DNA of 64,000 bases from Planctomycetota bacterium (GTDB lineage: Bacteria; Planctomycetota; PLA2; JAEUHO01): contig JADZCA010000011.1 of NCBI GenBank assembly GCA_020851795.1, forward strand, positions 1 through 64,000. The letters run 5' to 3'. The position numbers and the translations under genes are program-made. The notes under the pieces were generated by a model that was not told the DNA's origin, did not search any database, and was given only the letters and a program-made list of their open reading frames with translations. Numbering within the stretch: position 1 is the stretch's first letter; every line of letters starts with the position of its first letter. This document shows positions 1 through 7,052 of the stretch, piece by piece.

Positions 1-352
1 CCGTTCCCGCCGCGGCCCCGCCCCCTCGAACGGTGAGCGCGAGCTCCGACCCTGCGCTCACCGACCGCGGGGTCGGAGCAGACGCTCCCCGGCCGCGGGG
101 TCGTACCCGATGCTCACCGTTCCCGCCGCGGCTCCGCCCCCTCGAACGGTGAGCGCGAGCTCCGACCCTGCGCTCACCGACCGCGGGGTCGGAGCGGACG
201 CTCACCGACCGCGGGGTCGTACCCGATGCTCACCGTTCCCGCCGCGGCCCCGCCGCCCTCGAACGGTGAGCGCGAGCTCCGACCCTGCGCTCACCGACTG
301 CGGGGTCGGAGCAGACGCTCACCGACCGCGGGGTCGTACCCGATGCTCACCG
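1..352. repeat. Tandem array of about three 116-bp units containing REP-like palindromes
   Basis: The phrase CCGTTCCCGCCGCGG recurs at 1, 117 and 233, and a degenerate copy (CCGTTCCTGCC) begins at 350. The period is therefore 116-117 bp and the array enters from the left edge. Each unit carries several copies of the palindromic module GCTCACCGACCGCGGGGTCG, where CCGACC and GGTCGG arms flank CCGC/GCGG. The same modules, in reverse orientation, make up the arrays at 3912-4490 and about 22940-23262. No credible gene lies here. Open frames through it encode repetitive Arg/Ala/Ser peptides set by the repeat. The array ends about 90 bp before parA. Confidence 0.9.
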
Positions 353-432
353 TTCCTGCCCCCCCGGGTGGGGCGAGTCCCCGGGGGCGGACGCCGGGCA
401 CCCGAGGGGCCGACGGTGTCGCACGGGGGCCG

Positions 433-438
433 TAGATT
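433..438 (+). promoter_or_regulatory. Probable -10 box of parA (TAGATT)
   Basis: TAGATT lies exactly 6 nt before the GTG start of parA. A -10 at this spacing puts the transcription start on or next to the start codon, so the message would be leaderless. The same geometry recurs at several genes in this window. Confidence 0.6.
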
Positions 439-444
439 GCCGGC

Positions 445-1902
445 GTGCGCGTCATCGCGGTCGTCAACCAGAAGGGCGGCGTCGGCAAGACGACGACGTC
501 GGTCAACCTCGGCGCGGGCCTCGCCCGCCGCGGCCGACGGGTCCTCCTCATCGACATGGACCCGCAAGGCAACCTGACCGACCACCTCCTCGGCGACGCC
601 CCCGAGGGCACCGACCGCCCGTCCGTCTACGACGTGATCGTCGAGGGCAAACCCGTCCTCGAGTGCCTCGTGGAGACGGGCACCCCGGGGCTCTCCGTCG
701 TCCCGTCGCACGAGGACATGGCGGGCGCCGAGCTCGACCTCGCCTCGGTCATCGGTCGCGAAGTGCTCCTGCGCGACGCGCTCGCCGAGCTCGGCCCGGA
801 CGCCTTCGACTACGTCTTCCTCGACTGCCCGCCGAGCCTCGGTCTCCTCTCGCTCAACGCCCTCGCCGCCGCCGACGAGGTCTTCATCGCGCTGCAGACC
901 GAGTTCTTCGCGATGCGCGGCCTCTCCGCCCTCGACCGCACGATCGACCTCGTCCGCCGCCGCATCAACCCACGCCTGCGCCTGGGCGGCATCGTCGCGA
1001 CGCTCGTCGACCCCACGCGCCTCTCGCGCGAGGTGACCGAGGAGGTCCGCGGCCACTACGGCGACCGCATGTTCACGACGAAGGTGCGCACCAACGTGCG
1101 GCTCGCCGAGGCCCCCAGCCACGGCAAGCACATCTTCGACTACGCGCCCGACTCCCCCGGCGCGGCCGACTACGCCGCGCTCGCGCAAGAAGTCGAGGAG
1201 GGCCGCAGCGCGCTCGAGGCCGCCGAAGCGACCCCCGCCGACGGGGGCGCCGCGGAGCCGACGGCCCCCGAGCGAGGCCCCGCTCCCGTCGCCGATCCCG
1301 TGGCGACGCCCGCGCCCGCCGCCGCCAAGCGACCGGCTCGTGGCTTCGCGGCCGCCGTCGCTCAGGCCGTCGCGGCGCTCGACGCGTCGCGCAGCGAGCC
1401 CGTCAAGCCCGCGGCCCCCACGCGTCCCGCCGCCGTGTCCCCCGCGGCGTCGGCGACGCCTGACGCCGCGCCTGCGGTACCGGGCCCGCACGCCTCCCGG
1501 GCCACACCCGCCGAGTCGACCGATCCCGCCCGCGCGAGGCCTCCCGCCCCCGACGCGATGCCGCCGGCGCACCACGCGGCGGCCCGGACCGCGACGGAGC
1601 TCGCACCCGAGGCCGTCTCCGACGCCGCCGACGTCGACGGGGACGCGCACGCGTCGCGCCACGAGGCGACCGTCGCCACGGGCCCCGCGCTGGCGCCGCG
1701 GCCTCTCGCCGCCCCGATCGACGAGCCCGCGGCGACCCCGTCGAGCCGGCCGCCGCCGGCCACCGCGCCGCGCCCGTTCGCGGTGCCGCTGCCCGTCCTG
1801 CGCGGAGGCCCGCGCCCGCTCTCGATCGCTCCGATGCCGACGCGCGCGCCGAACGCGCTGCCGCGGCCCGCATCCGCGGCGGGCGGGACCCGCTCGACGT
1901 GA
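445..1902 (+). CDS. parA: ParA/Soj-family ATPase with long disordered C-terminal tail
   Basis: A 485-aa protein. The first ~255 residues are a full ParA/Soj (SIMIBI) ATPase: deviant Walker A KGGVGKTT at residues 10-17, then IDMDPQGNLT, and the FLDCPPSLG Walker B region. Family members bind DNA without sequence specificity in an ATP-dependent way and move chromosome or plasmid origins, or position other cargo, usually with ParB. Residues from ~255 to the end are an Ala/Pro-rich low-complexity extension about as long as the ATPase; typical Soj proteins lack this. No parB is adjacent. The GTG start is chosen because the conserved N-terminus MRVIAVVNQKGG begins there, and a -10 box sits 6 nt upstream. 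The stop overlaps the next gene by 4 bp. An orphan ParA that positions something other than the chromosome is possible. Confidence 0.9.
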   Translation: MRVIAVVNQKGGVGKTTTSVNLGAGLARRGRRVLLIDMDPQGNLTDHLLGDAPEGTDRPSVYDVIVEGKPVLECLVETGTPGLSVVPSHEDMAGAELDLASVIGREVLLRDALAELGPDAFDYVFLDCPPSLGLLSLNALAAADEVFIALQTEFFAMRGLSALDRTIDLVRRRINPRLRLGGIVATLVDPTRLSREVTEEVRGHYGDRMFTTKVRTNVRLAEAPSHGKHIFDYAPDSPGAADYAALAQEVEEGRSALEAAEATPADGGAAEPTAPERGPAPVADPVATPAPAAAKRPARGFAAAVAQAVAALDASRSEPVKPAAPTRPAAVSPAASATPDAAPAVPGPHASRATPAESTDPARARPPAPDAMPPAHHAAARTATELAPEAVSDAADVDGDAHASRHEATVATGPALAPRPLAAPIDEPAATPSSRPPPATAPRPFAVPLPVLRGGPRPLSIAPMPTRAPNALPRPASAAGGTRST

Positions 1903-2633
1903 GCGCGGGGGTCGAGGAGCCGCGCATCGTCGTCTCGGACGGTCACCGCCTCGACGGGGTGATCGCGAGACCGCGCGGCACGGCCGTGGGGACCGCGGCG
2001 GTCGCGCACCCCCATCCCGCCCACGGCGGCAACATGGACCACTCGGTGGTGCGCACGGCCGCCGCGCGCGCGGTCGCCGCCGGGCTCGTCGCCCTGCGTT
2101 TCGACGTCCGCGGCGTCCGCCACAGCGACGGCGATGTGGACGACCCGGCGGGGCACCTCGAGGACCTCTACGCCGCCGGCGACGCCGTCGCCGACGAGGG
2201 CGGGCGGGACCTCCCCCGCTACGGGGTCGGTTTCTCGTACGGCGCCCGCCTCTGGCTCGAGGCGATGCGGACGCCGACGCCGCCGCCCGTGCGCGGGCTC
2301 GTGCTGCTCGCGCCGGCGACGCGGGTCCCGCGGACCGCGCGCGACTTCGGCGACCTGCTGCTCGGGCGACCGATCCGCGACGCGGCGCTCGATCTCCGCG
2401 TCCTCGAACGCCTCGAGCGGGTCCCGGTGCCCACGGTGATCCTCGTCGGCGAGAACGACGTCGTCGCACCGCCGCACGAGGTCGCGCGCCACGCGGGCCC
2501 GCTCGCGCGGGTCGACGTGCTCCCCGGCCTCAATCACTTCTTCGCTCCCGGCGCCGGTGCCGGCGCCACCGACGTCGCGGCGCTCTCGGCGTCGCTCGAC
2601 CGCGCCTTCGCCACCCTTCTCGCGCGTCGCTAG
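1899..2633 (+). CDS. Alpha/beta hydrolase
   Basis: A 244-aa cytoplasmic alpha/beta-hydrolase-fold protein. It has an oxyanion-type HPHPAHGG segment, the nucleophile elbow GFSYGA (GxSxG), a VGENDVVAPPHE segment that would carry the acidic residue, and GLNHFF for the catalytic His. Family members of this type (small hydrolases with HPHP...GG and DxRGxxxSxG motifs) act on esters or peptides; the substrate cannot be read from sequence. The GTG start overlaps the parA stop as GTGA, so the two genes are translationally coupled. A functional link to ParA is not obvious. Confidence 0.85.
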   Translation: MSAGVEEPRIVVSDGHRLDGVIARPRGTAVGTAAVAHPHPAHGGNMDHSVVRTAAARAVAAGLVALRFDVRGVRHSDGDVDDPAGHLEDLYAAGDAVADEGGRDLPRYGVGFSYGARLWLEAMRTPTPPPVRGLVLLAPATRVPRTARDFGDLLLGRPIRDAALDLRVLERLERVPVPTVILVGENDVVAPPHEVARHAGPLARVDVLPGLNHFFAPGAGAGATDVAALSASLDRAFATLLARR

Positions 2634-2779
2634 CCGCGGCGGATCCGTCCCGCGGTCGAGGCGCGGGGGCCGGGACCGGCGAACGCGCGGGCCCCGTGCC
2701 CCCGCGCGGGGTGCGCCCGCTCGACGAGGTCCTCGTGCCGGCGCCGACCGCCGAGGACGACGCGGTGGTCGACGACCCG

Positions 2780-3832
2780 TCAGGCTGCATTGCCGCCTCG
2801 TTGCGCGCGGTCGGCGGCGTCCACGGCGAGGGCGCCGTGGCAGCGGACCAGCGCCGCACGGACGACGGCCCCGACCTGCGCGGCGTAGGAGGGCGAGGAG
2901 TGCAGCAGCGCGCGGTGGCGCGGGTACCGGTCGCGCACGCGGTGCACGCTGTCGCCGAGCAGGCCCGCGATCGCGGGGAAGGGGAGCCCGCAGAGGTCGC
3001 GGAGCAGGGCCGTCTCGAGGATCGTCCACGCGTCGCAGGGGCGCCCGAACGGCCGCACGACCTGCGTCCCGGCGAGCGCGCGCTCGTCGCGCAGCGCCAC
3101 GCGCACGGCTCCCGGGTCGACGACCGGGACGCCGCCGTCGCGTCCGTCGGGGAGGCGGGAGCGCGCGCGCATCCAGCGGAGCAACCGCGCGCGACCGTAG
3201 CCCAGGAAGCGGTCGGTGCGATCGGGCCGGCGGCTGCGGTGCCCGAGGCAGACCTCGGCCCACTCGAGCGCGGACGTGCTCGTGTCGCGCAGGAACACGT
3301 CGAGGTAGCCCTGCGGGGTGTAGGCGGAGGTGCCGGTGAGCCGGCAGACGTACCGCTCGACCCACGCGCGGTCGAGCCACCGCGGGCCCGACGGGCGTGC
3401 GTAGTGCGCGGCGCTCCCGAACGGGTGCCCGCGGGGGTCGGCGGCGACGCCGGCGGCGGTCGCGTTGCGGTCGATATAGGCGACGACCGCGCGACGGTAG
3501 GCCTCGGAGTCGACGCGCTTGGACGTGAAGCGGCCCTTGACGAGCGGGCCGTCCTGGTCGCGGCAGAGGTTGAAGCGCCGCGCGTAGCGGCTCTGGATCC
3601 GGCGGAGCGAGCGGGAGATCTCGCCGCGCAGGCTGACGAGGAGAAGGTGGAAGTGCGTCGAGAGGATGGAGAACGCGACGACCGCGATCCTCCCGGCGCG
3701 GACCTCGCGCGCGACGAGCGAGAGGAACACGACCGCCTCGGCGGGGTTCTCGAACATCGCCCGCCCGGTCGCCGCGCGGTTCATGACGTGGTGCCAGACC
3801 CCGGGTCCGTCCCGGCGAGGCCGTCGAGGCAT
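2780..3832 (-). CDS. REP-associated tyrosine transposase (Y1_Tnp, RAYT)
   Basis: A 350-aa HUH-superfamily transposase. The hallmark HUH motif reads STHFHLLLV (His60, His62), preceded by the usual N-terminal beta segment GVWHHVMNRA. The helix with the nucleophile Tyr probably includes SRYARRFN (Tyr83); this assignment is tentative. GRFTSKRVDSEAY and YIDRNATAAG follow as in other IS200-like/RAYT proteins. The C-terminal third (about 230-350) is helical and resembles the extra DNA-binding helices seen in some RAYTs. An upstream in-frame extension runs through the repeats and is rejected; the ATG at 3832 begins the conserved MPRRPRR start. Single-copy RAYTs are known to act on nearby REP palindromes, and a dense palindromic array begins 80 bp upstream of this gene, so the array is its likely substrate. 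Confidence 0.9.
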   Translation of the reverse strand: MPRRPRRDGPGVWHHVMNRAATGRAMFENPAEAVVFLSLVAREVRAGRIAVVAFSILSTHFHLLLVSLRGEISRSLRRIQSRYARRFNLCRDQDGPLVKGRFTSKRVDSEAYRRAVVAYIDRNATAAGVAADPRGHPFGSAAHYARPSGPRWLDRAWVERYVCRLTGTSAYTPQGYLDVFLRDTSTSALEWAEVCLGHRSRRPDRTDRFLGYGRARLLRWMRARSRLPDGRDGGVPVVDPGAVRVALRDERALAGTQVVRPFGRPCDAWTILETALLRDLCGLPFPAIAGLLGDSVHRVRDRYPRHRALLHSSPSYAAQVGAVVRAALVRCHGALAVDAADRAQRGGNAA

Positions 3833-3911
3833 GGGAGTCTCCGTTGAGGGAAGCAACAGCAACTCGCGCGAGGCCCCCGCTCGGTCACACGGTGCCGCGC
3901 AGCGCTTCTCT

Positions 3912-4490
3912 CCAGCTCCGACCCCGCGATCGGTGAGCGCGCGCTCCGACCCCTCGGTCGGTGAGCACGAGATCCGACCCCGCAGTCGGTGAGCACGAGC
4001 TCCGACCCCGCGGTCGGTGAGCACGAGCTCCGACCCCGCGGTCGGTGAGCACGAGCTCCGACCCCGCGATCGGTGAGCGCGAGCTCCGACCCCGCAGTCG
4101 GTGAGCACGAGCTCCGACCCCGCGAACGGTGAGCACCAACTCCGACCCCGCGATCGGTGAGCGCGGGCTCCGACCCCGCGAACGGTGAGCGCGAGCTCCG
4201 ACCCCGCGGTCGGTGAGCGCGGGGTCGGAGCAGACGCTCACCCTTCACGGGGGGGGTGCGGCGCCGCGGCGAACGGTGAGCACCAACTCCGACCCCGCGG
4301 TCGATGAGCGCGAGCTCCGACCCCGCAGTCGGTGAGCGCGAGCTCCGACCCCGCGATCGGTGAGCACCAACTCCGACCCCGCGATCGGTGATCGCGAGCT
4401 CCGACCCCGCGGTCGGTGAGCGCGAGCTCCGACCCCGCGGTCGGTGAGCGCGGGGTCGGAGCAGACGCTCACCCTTCACGGGGGGGGTGC
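3912..4490. repeat. REP-like palindromic array beside the RAYT gene (about 18 units of 28-29 bp)
   Basis: Units of the form CTCCGACCCCGCGGTCGGTG plus AGCGCGAG repeat head to tail at 28-29-bp spacing. Each unit folds as CCGACC-CCGC-GGTCGG and, across the junction, GAGC-GCGA-GCTC. Variants swap the CGCGG core for CGCGA or CGCAG, or AGCGCGAG for AGCACGAG. A larger block holding GCGGGGTCGGAGCAGACGCT and CTTCACGGGGGGGTGCGGCG occurs twice (about 4215-4275 and 4440-4500), so the array also grew by segmental duplication. It fills the gap between the transposase and pyrI. The stretch 4491-4560 holds nothing I recognise. Confidence 0.9.
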
Positions 4491-4560
4491 GGCGCCGTGG
4501 ACGTTCCCGAAGCCCCCGCGCCCCGACGCCCCCGCGCCCCTCGCGACGCCGTCGCGGCGG

Positions 4561-5013
4561 CTACGAGCCGGAGACGAACGTGTACGGCTCGGCGGAGGCG
4601 CGCTCGCAGTAGGCGCAGCGCAGCTGCAGCGGCGTGGACGCCGTGCGGTCGAACACCGTGTGGACGCGCTCGTGGTTCGTGATGCACGTCGGGTTCTGGC
4701 AGCGCAGCACGCCCACGAGCCGCTCGGGGATCTCGAGGCGCTGCTTGCTCGCGATGCGCCCGCCCTTGACGATCGCCACCGTCACGTGCGTCCCCAGCAG
4801 CGCGAGCCGGTCCGTCTCGGACTTGCGCAGCTCGAGGCCCTCGACGCGGATGATGTCCTTGTGCCCGTAGCGCGTGCTCGGCACGTTCATCCCCACCGTC
4901 ACCGGCCCCTCGCGCGGCAGCCCGAGGATCGCCAGCGCGCGCGCCGCGGTCCCCACCGGCAGATGGTCGATCACCGTCCCGTCCTGCAGCCGGAAGTCGT
5001 TCGGGCTAGGCAA
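4561..5013 (-). CDS. pyrI: Aspartate carbamoyltransferase regulatory chain
   Basis: A 150-aa PyrI. The N-terminal allosteric domain has RLQDGTVIDHLPVGTAARAL and the nucleotide-binding KDIIRVEGL. The C-terminal zinc domain has CQNPTC at about 105-110 and CAYC near 134, giving the four zinc cysteines that bind the catalytic chain. In the classical enzyme PyrI mediates CTP inhibition and ATP activation of pyrimidine synthesis. The ATG start overlaps the end of pyrB by 8 bp, so the subunits are co-translated in the order pyrB-pyrI, as in enteric bacteria. Length and motifs are normal. Confidence 0.96.
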   Translation of the reverse strand: MPSPNDFRLQDGTVIDHLPVGTAARALAILGLPREGPVTVGMNVPSTRYGHKDIIRVEGLELRKSETDRLALLGTHVTVAIVKGGRIASKQRLEIPERLVGVLRCQNPTCITNHERVHTVFDRTASTPLQLRCAYCERASAEPYTFVSGS

Positions 5014-5950
5014 GGCCGCCTCCCGACGCGTCCGCGTCCGCCAGCACCAGCGACAGCAGCGCCTTGCGCACCGTGACCCCGTTGCGCGCCTGCTCGAAGT
5101 AGAGCGCGCCCGGCAGGTCGTCCACGTCGGTGGCGACCTCGGTCACGCGCGGGAGCGGGTGCAGGATCTTGAGGTCGGGCCCGAACCGCTCCGCCGCCGC
5201 GCGGTCGAGGCGGTACGCGTTCTTCATCCGCTCGTAGTCGGCGGGGTCGGGGAAGCGCTCCTTCTGGATCCGCGTCACGTAGAGCACGTCGAGCGGCCGC
5301 GCGTCGTCGAGGCCCTCGACCTCCCGCCCGAGCCGGCCCCGCGCGCCCAGCGTCTCCCGCAGCTCCTGCGGCAGCCGCAGCATCGGCGGGCCGATGAAGC
5401 TCATCGCGACGTCGAAGTGCAGCAGCGCCTTCGCGAGGCTATGGACCGTCCGGCTGTAGCGAAGGTCGCCGAAGAAGCCGACGCGCAGCCCGTCGAGCCG
5501 CCCCGTCGCCTTGCGGATCGTGTACAGGTCGAGGAACGTCTGCGTCGGGTGCTGGTTGCTCCCGTCGCCGCCGTTGATCACCGGCACGCGCGCCGTCTCG
5601 GCCGCCAGCCGCGCCGCCCCCTCCATCGGGTGGCGGATCACGATTGCGTCGCAGTACCCCTCGACCATGCGGATCGTGTCCGCCAGGCTCTCCCCCTTGG
5701 TGCGCGACGTCGCCTTCTCGTCGGCGAAGCCGATCACGCTCCCGCCCAGCCGGTGCATCGCCGACTCGAACGAGAGCCGCGTCCGCGTCGAGGGCTCGAA
5801 GAAGAGCGTCGCGAGGATCTTCCCCGCCAGCCGGGGCCCCACGTCGTGCTCGAAGAACGCCGCCGTGTCGAGCAGGTGGAGCAGCTCGTCCTTCGAGAAA
5901 TCCTCCGCCGAGACCACGTGACGCCCGCGGAACCCGTGGGCGGGGGACAT
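5006..5950 (-). CDS. pyrB: Aspartate carbamoyltransferase catalytic chain
   Basis: A 314-aa PyrB that condenses carbamoyl phosphate with aspartate in de novo pyrimidine synthesis. Signature sequences are FFEPSTRTRLSFE (carbamoyl-phosphate loop), NGGDGSNQHPTQTFLDLYTI and KILHPLPRV (aspartate domain). The start is the ATG at 5950; the rightward extension in frame lacks homology. A purine-rich GGAGG run about 8 nt before the ATG (rightward on the map) serves as ribosome site. pyrI follows with an 8-bp overlap. The gene is complete and unremarkable. Confidence 0.97.
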   Translation of the reverse strand: MSPAHGFRGRHVVSAEDFSKDELLHLLDTAAFFEHDVGPRLAGKILATLFFEPSTRTRLSFESAMHRLGGSVIGFADEKATSRTKGESLADTIRMVEGYCDAIVIRHPMEGAARLAAETARVPVINGGDGSNQHPTQTFLDLYTIRKATGRLDGLRVGFFGDLRYSRTVHSLAKALLHFDVAMSFIGPPMLRLPQELRETLGARGRLGREVEGLDDARPLDVLYVTRIQKERFPDPADYERMKNAYRLDRAAAERFGPDLKILHPLPRVTEVATDVDDLPGALYFEQARNGVTVRKALLSLVLADADASGGGLA

Positions 5951-6100
5951 GCGGAGGTGCCCTCCTTCGACCGTCGGACCTTGCGCTAGCCTGAGCCCGG
6001 CCGTAGCGTGCGGACCCAGCCCGCGCGCGACGCCCTCCCAGCTCGGGCGGGAGTCTACGCGCCCCCTCCCCCCCTCGCAAGCCGACCGCCGACGGTATCG

Positions 6101-6514
6101 ATGACCGCCCGACGCCTCCCGCCGCTGCTCCGCCTGCTCGTCGCCCTCGCCCCGGCGCTGCTCCTGGCGGCGTGCAAGACGCACTGGAACCTCGAGGACC
6201 GCGAGACGCCCGTCGTCGTCGTCCTCGAGGCGCCGGCCGCGGCGCGCGGCGAGCTCTCGATCCCCGTCCTCGTCTACGTCGGCGACCAGAAGGCGGTGGA
6301 CCGCCTCGTCCGCTTCCCCGCCGGCACGACGCGCGTTGCAACGCCGACGTTGTACGTCCGCGCCGGCGAGACACGGGTGTCGGTCGTCCTCGACGGCCGC
6401 GCGGTCGCCTCCGACACGGTCAAGGTCCACCTCCCCACGTGGATCCTCGTCCGGCTCGACGGCGGCGCCGCCTCGATCTCGGCCTCCGACGCCGACCCGA
6501 GCTCGGCCCGCTGA
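6101..6514 (+). CDS. Small lipoprotein of unknown function
   Basis: A 137-aa protein with a lipoprotein signal: charged MTARR, a hydrophobic stretch and the lipobox LLAAC (Cys at about residue 26). The mature part is a short beta-rich domain (VVVVLEAP..., LSIPVLVYVGDQKAVDRLV, TLYVRAGETRVSVVLDG), reminiscent of carbohydrate- or peptide-binding beta sandwiches, but I do not recognise a family. The start is the internal ATG at 6101, because it begins a proper signal peptide; the upstream in-frame residues are not signal-like. It stands alone between pyrB and a repeat field, and its stop codon directly abuts the first repeat copy. Confidence 0.8.
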   Translation: MTARRLPPLLRLLVALAPALLLAACKTHWNLEDRETPVVVVLEAPAAARGELSIPVLVYVGDQKAVDRLVRFPAGTTRVATPTLYVRAGETRVSVVLDGRAVASDTVKVHLPTWILVRLDGGAASISASDADPSSAR

Positions 6515-6850
6515 CGATCCCGCCCGTCGCCACGGGCCCCGCCCTCGGCACGGGCCCCGCGCGATCGCCGGACGACCGCGCCCCTCCCGCGAGTCGTTCT
6601 CATCCTCGTCGGGCCACGGTCGCCGTCGCCTCCCACGATCCCGCCCGTCGCCACGGGCCCCGCGTCGCGCTGACGATCCCGCCCGTCGCCACGGGCCCCG
6701 CCCTCGGCACGGGCCCCGCGTGATCGCCGGACGGCCGCGCCCCGCCGCGCGTCGTTCTCATCCTCGTCGGGCCACGGTCGCCGTCGCCTCCCACGATCCC
6801 GCCCGTCGCCACGGGCCCCGCTCTCGCCACGGGCCCCGCGTGATGGCCGG
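6514..6850. repeat. GC-rich dispersed repeat field (core ACGATCCCGCCCGTCGCCAC x4)
   Basis: The 27-bp core ACGATCCCGCCCGTCGCCAC plus GGGCCCC begins at 6514, 6635, 6673 and 6793. Longer blocks of about 120-159 bp repeat around it, including TCGTTCTCATCCTCGTCGGG and CACGGTCGCCGTCGCCTCCC twice. It is unrelated in sequence to the RAYT-associated units. The following stretch 6851-7040 is extremely GC-rich (runs of CCC/GCG) and holds no gene that I can support. The field separates the lipoprotein from the aminotransferase. Confidence 0.85.
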
Positions 6851-7040
6851 GCGACCGCGGCCGCCGCCTCGCGGGCCGCGGGCTTGCGCGGCCGTTGCGG
6901 CGATCTCCGCGCGGCCCGCCCCCACCCTCCCCCCACGCCCCCGCCCTCCCCCGGCGATCTCCCCGCAGGCGGGGCTGCGGCCCCGATCGGGGCCGTCGCG
7001 AGCGCGTGGCGCCGGCGCGGGTGGACGGGTGGTCGAGGCG

Positions 7041-7046
7041 TAGAAT
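7041..7046 (+). promoter_or_regulatory. Probable -10 box of the aminotransferase gene (TAGAAT)
   Basis: TAGAAT ends 6 nt before the ATG at 7053, the leaderless arrangement seen elsewhere in this window. The 6-nt spacer TGGTGG could also act as a minimal ribosome contact. Confidence 0.6.
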
Positions 7047-7052
7047 TGGTGG

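Noticed and set aside
2780..4108. Longer version of the transposase starting inside the repeats
   Set aside because: The extra N-terminus is translated repeat sequence; the ATG at 3832 starts the conserved family region.
3781..4479. Open frames across the palindromic array giving repetitive Arg/Gly/Ser peptides (also at 110-577, 291-611 and 4245-4472)
   Set aside because: They exist because the repeat lacks stops in some frames; the peptides follow the repeat unit and show no independent conservation or start signals.
3912..4490. CRISPR array
   Set aside because: Units are contiguous with no unique spacers, each is a palindrome, and no cas gene is nearby; the transposase next door explains them better.
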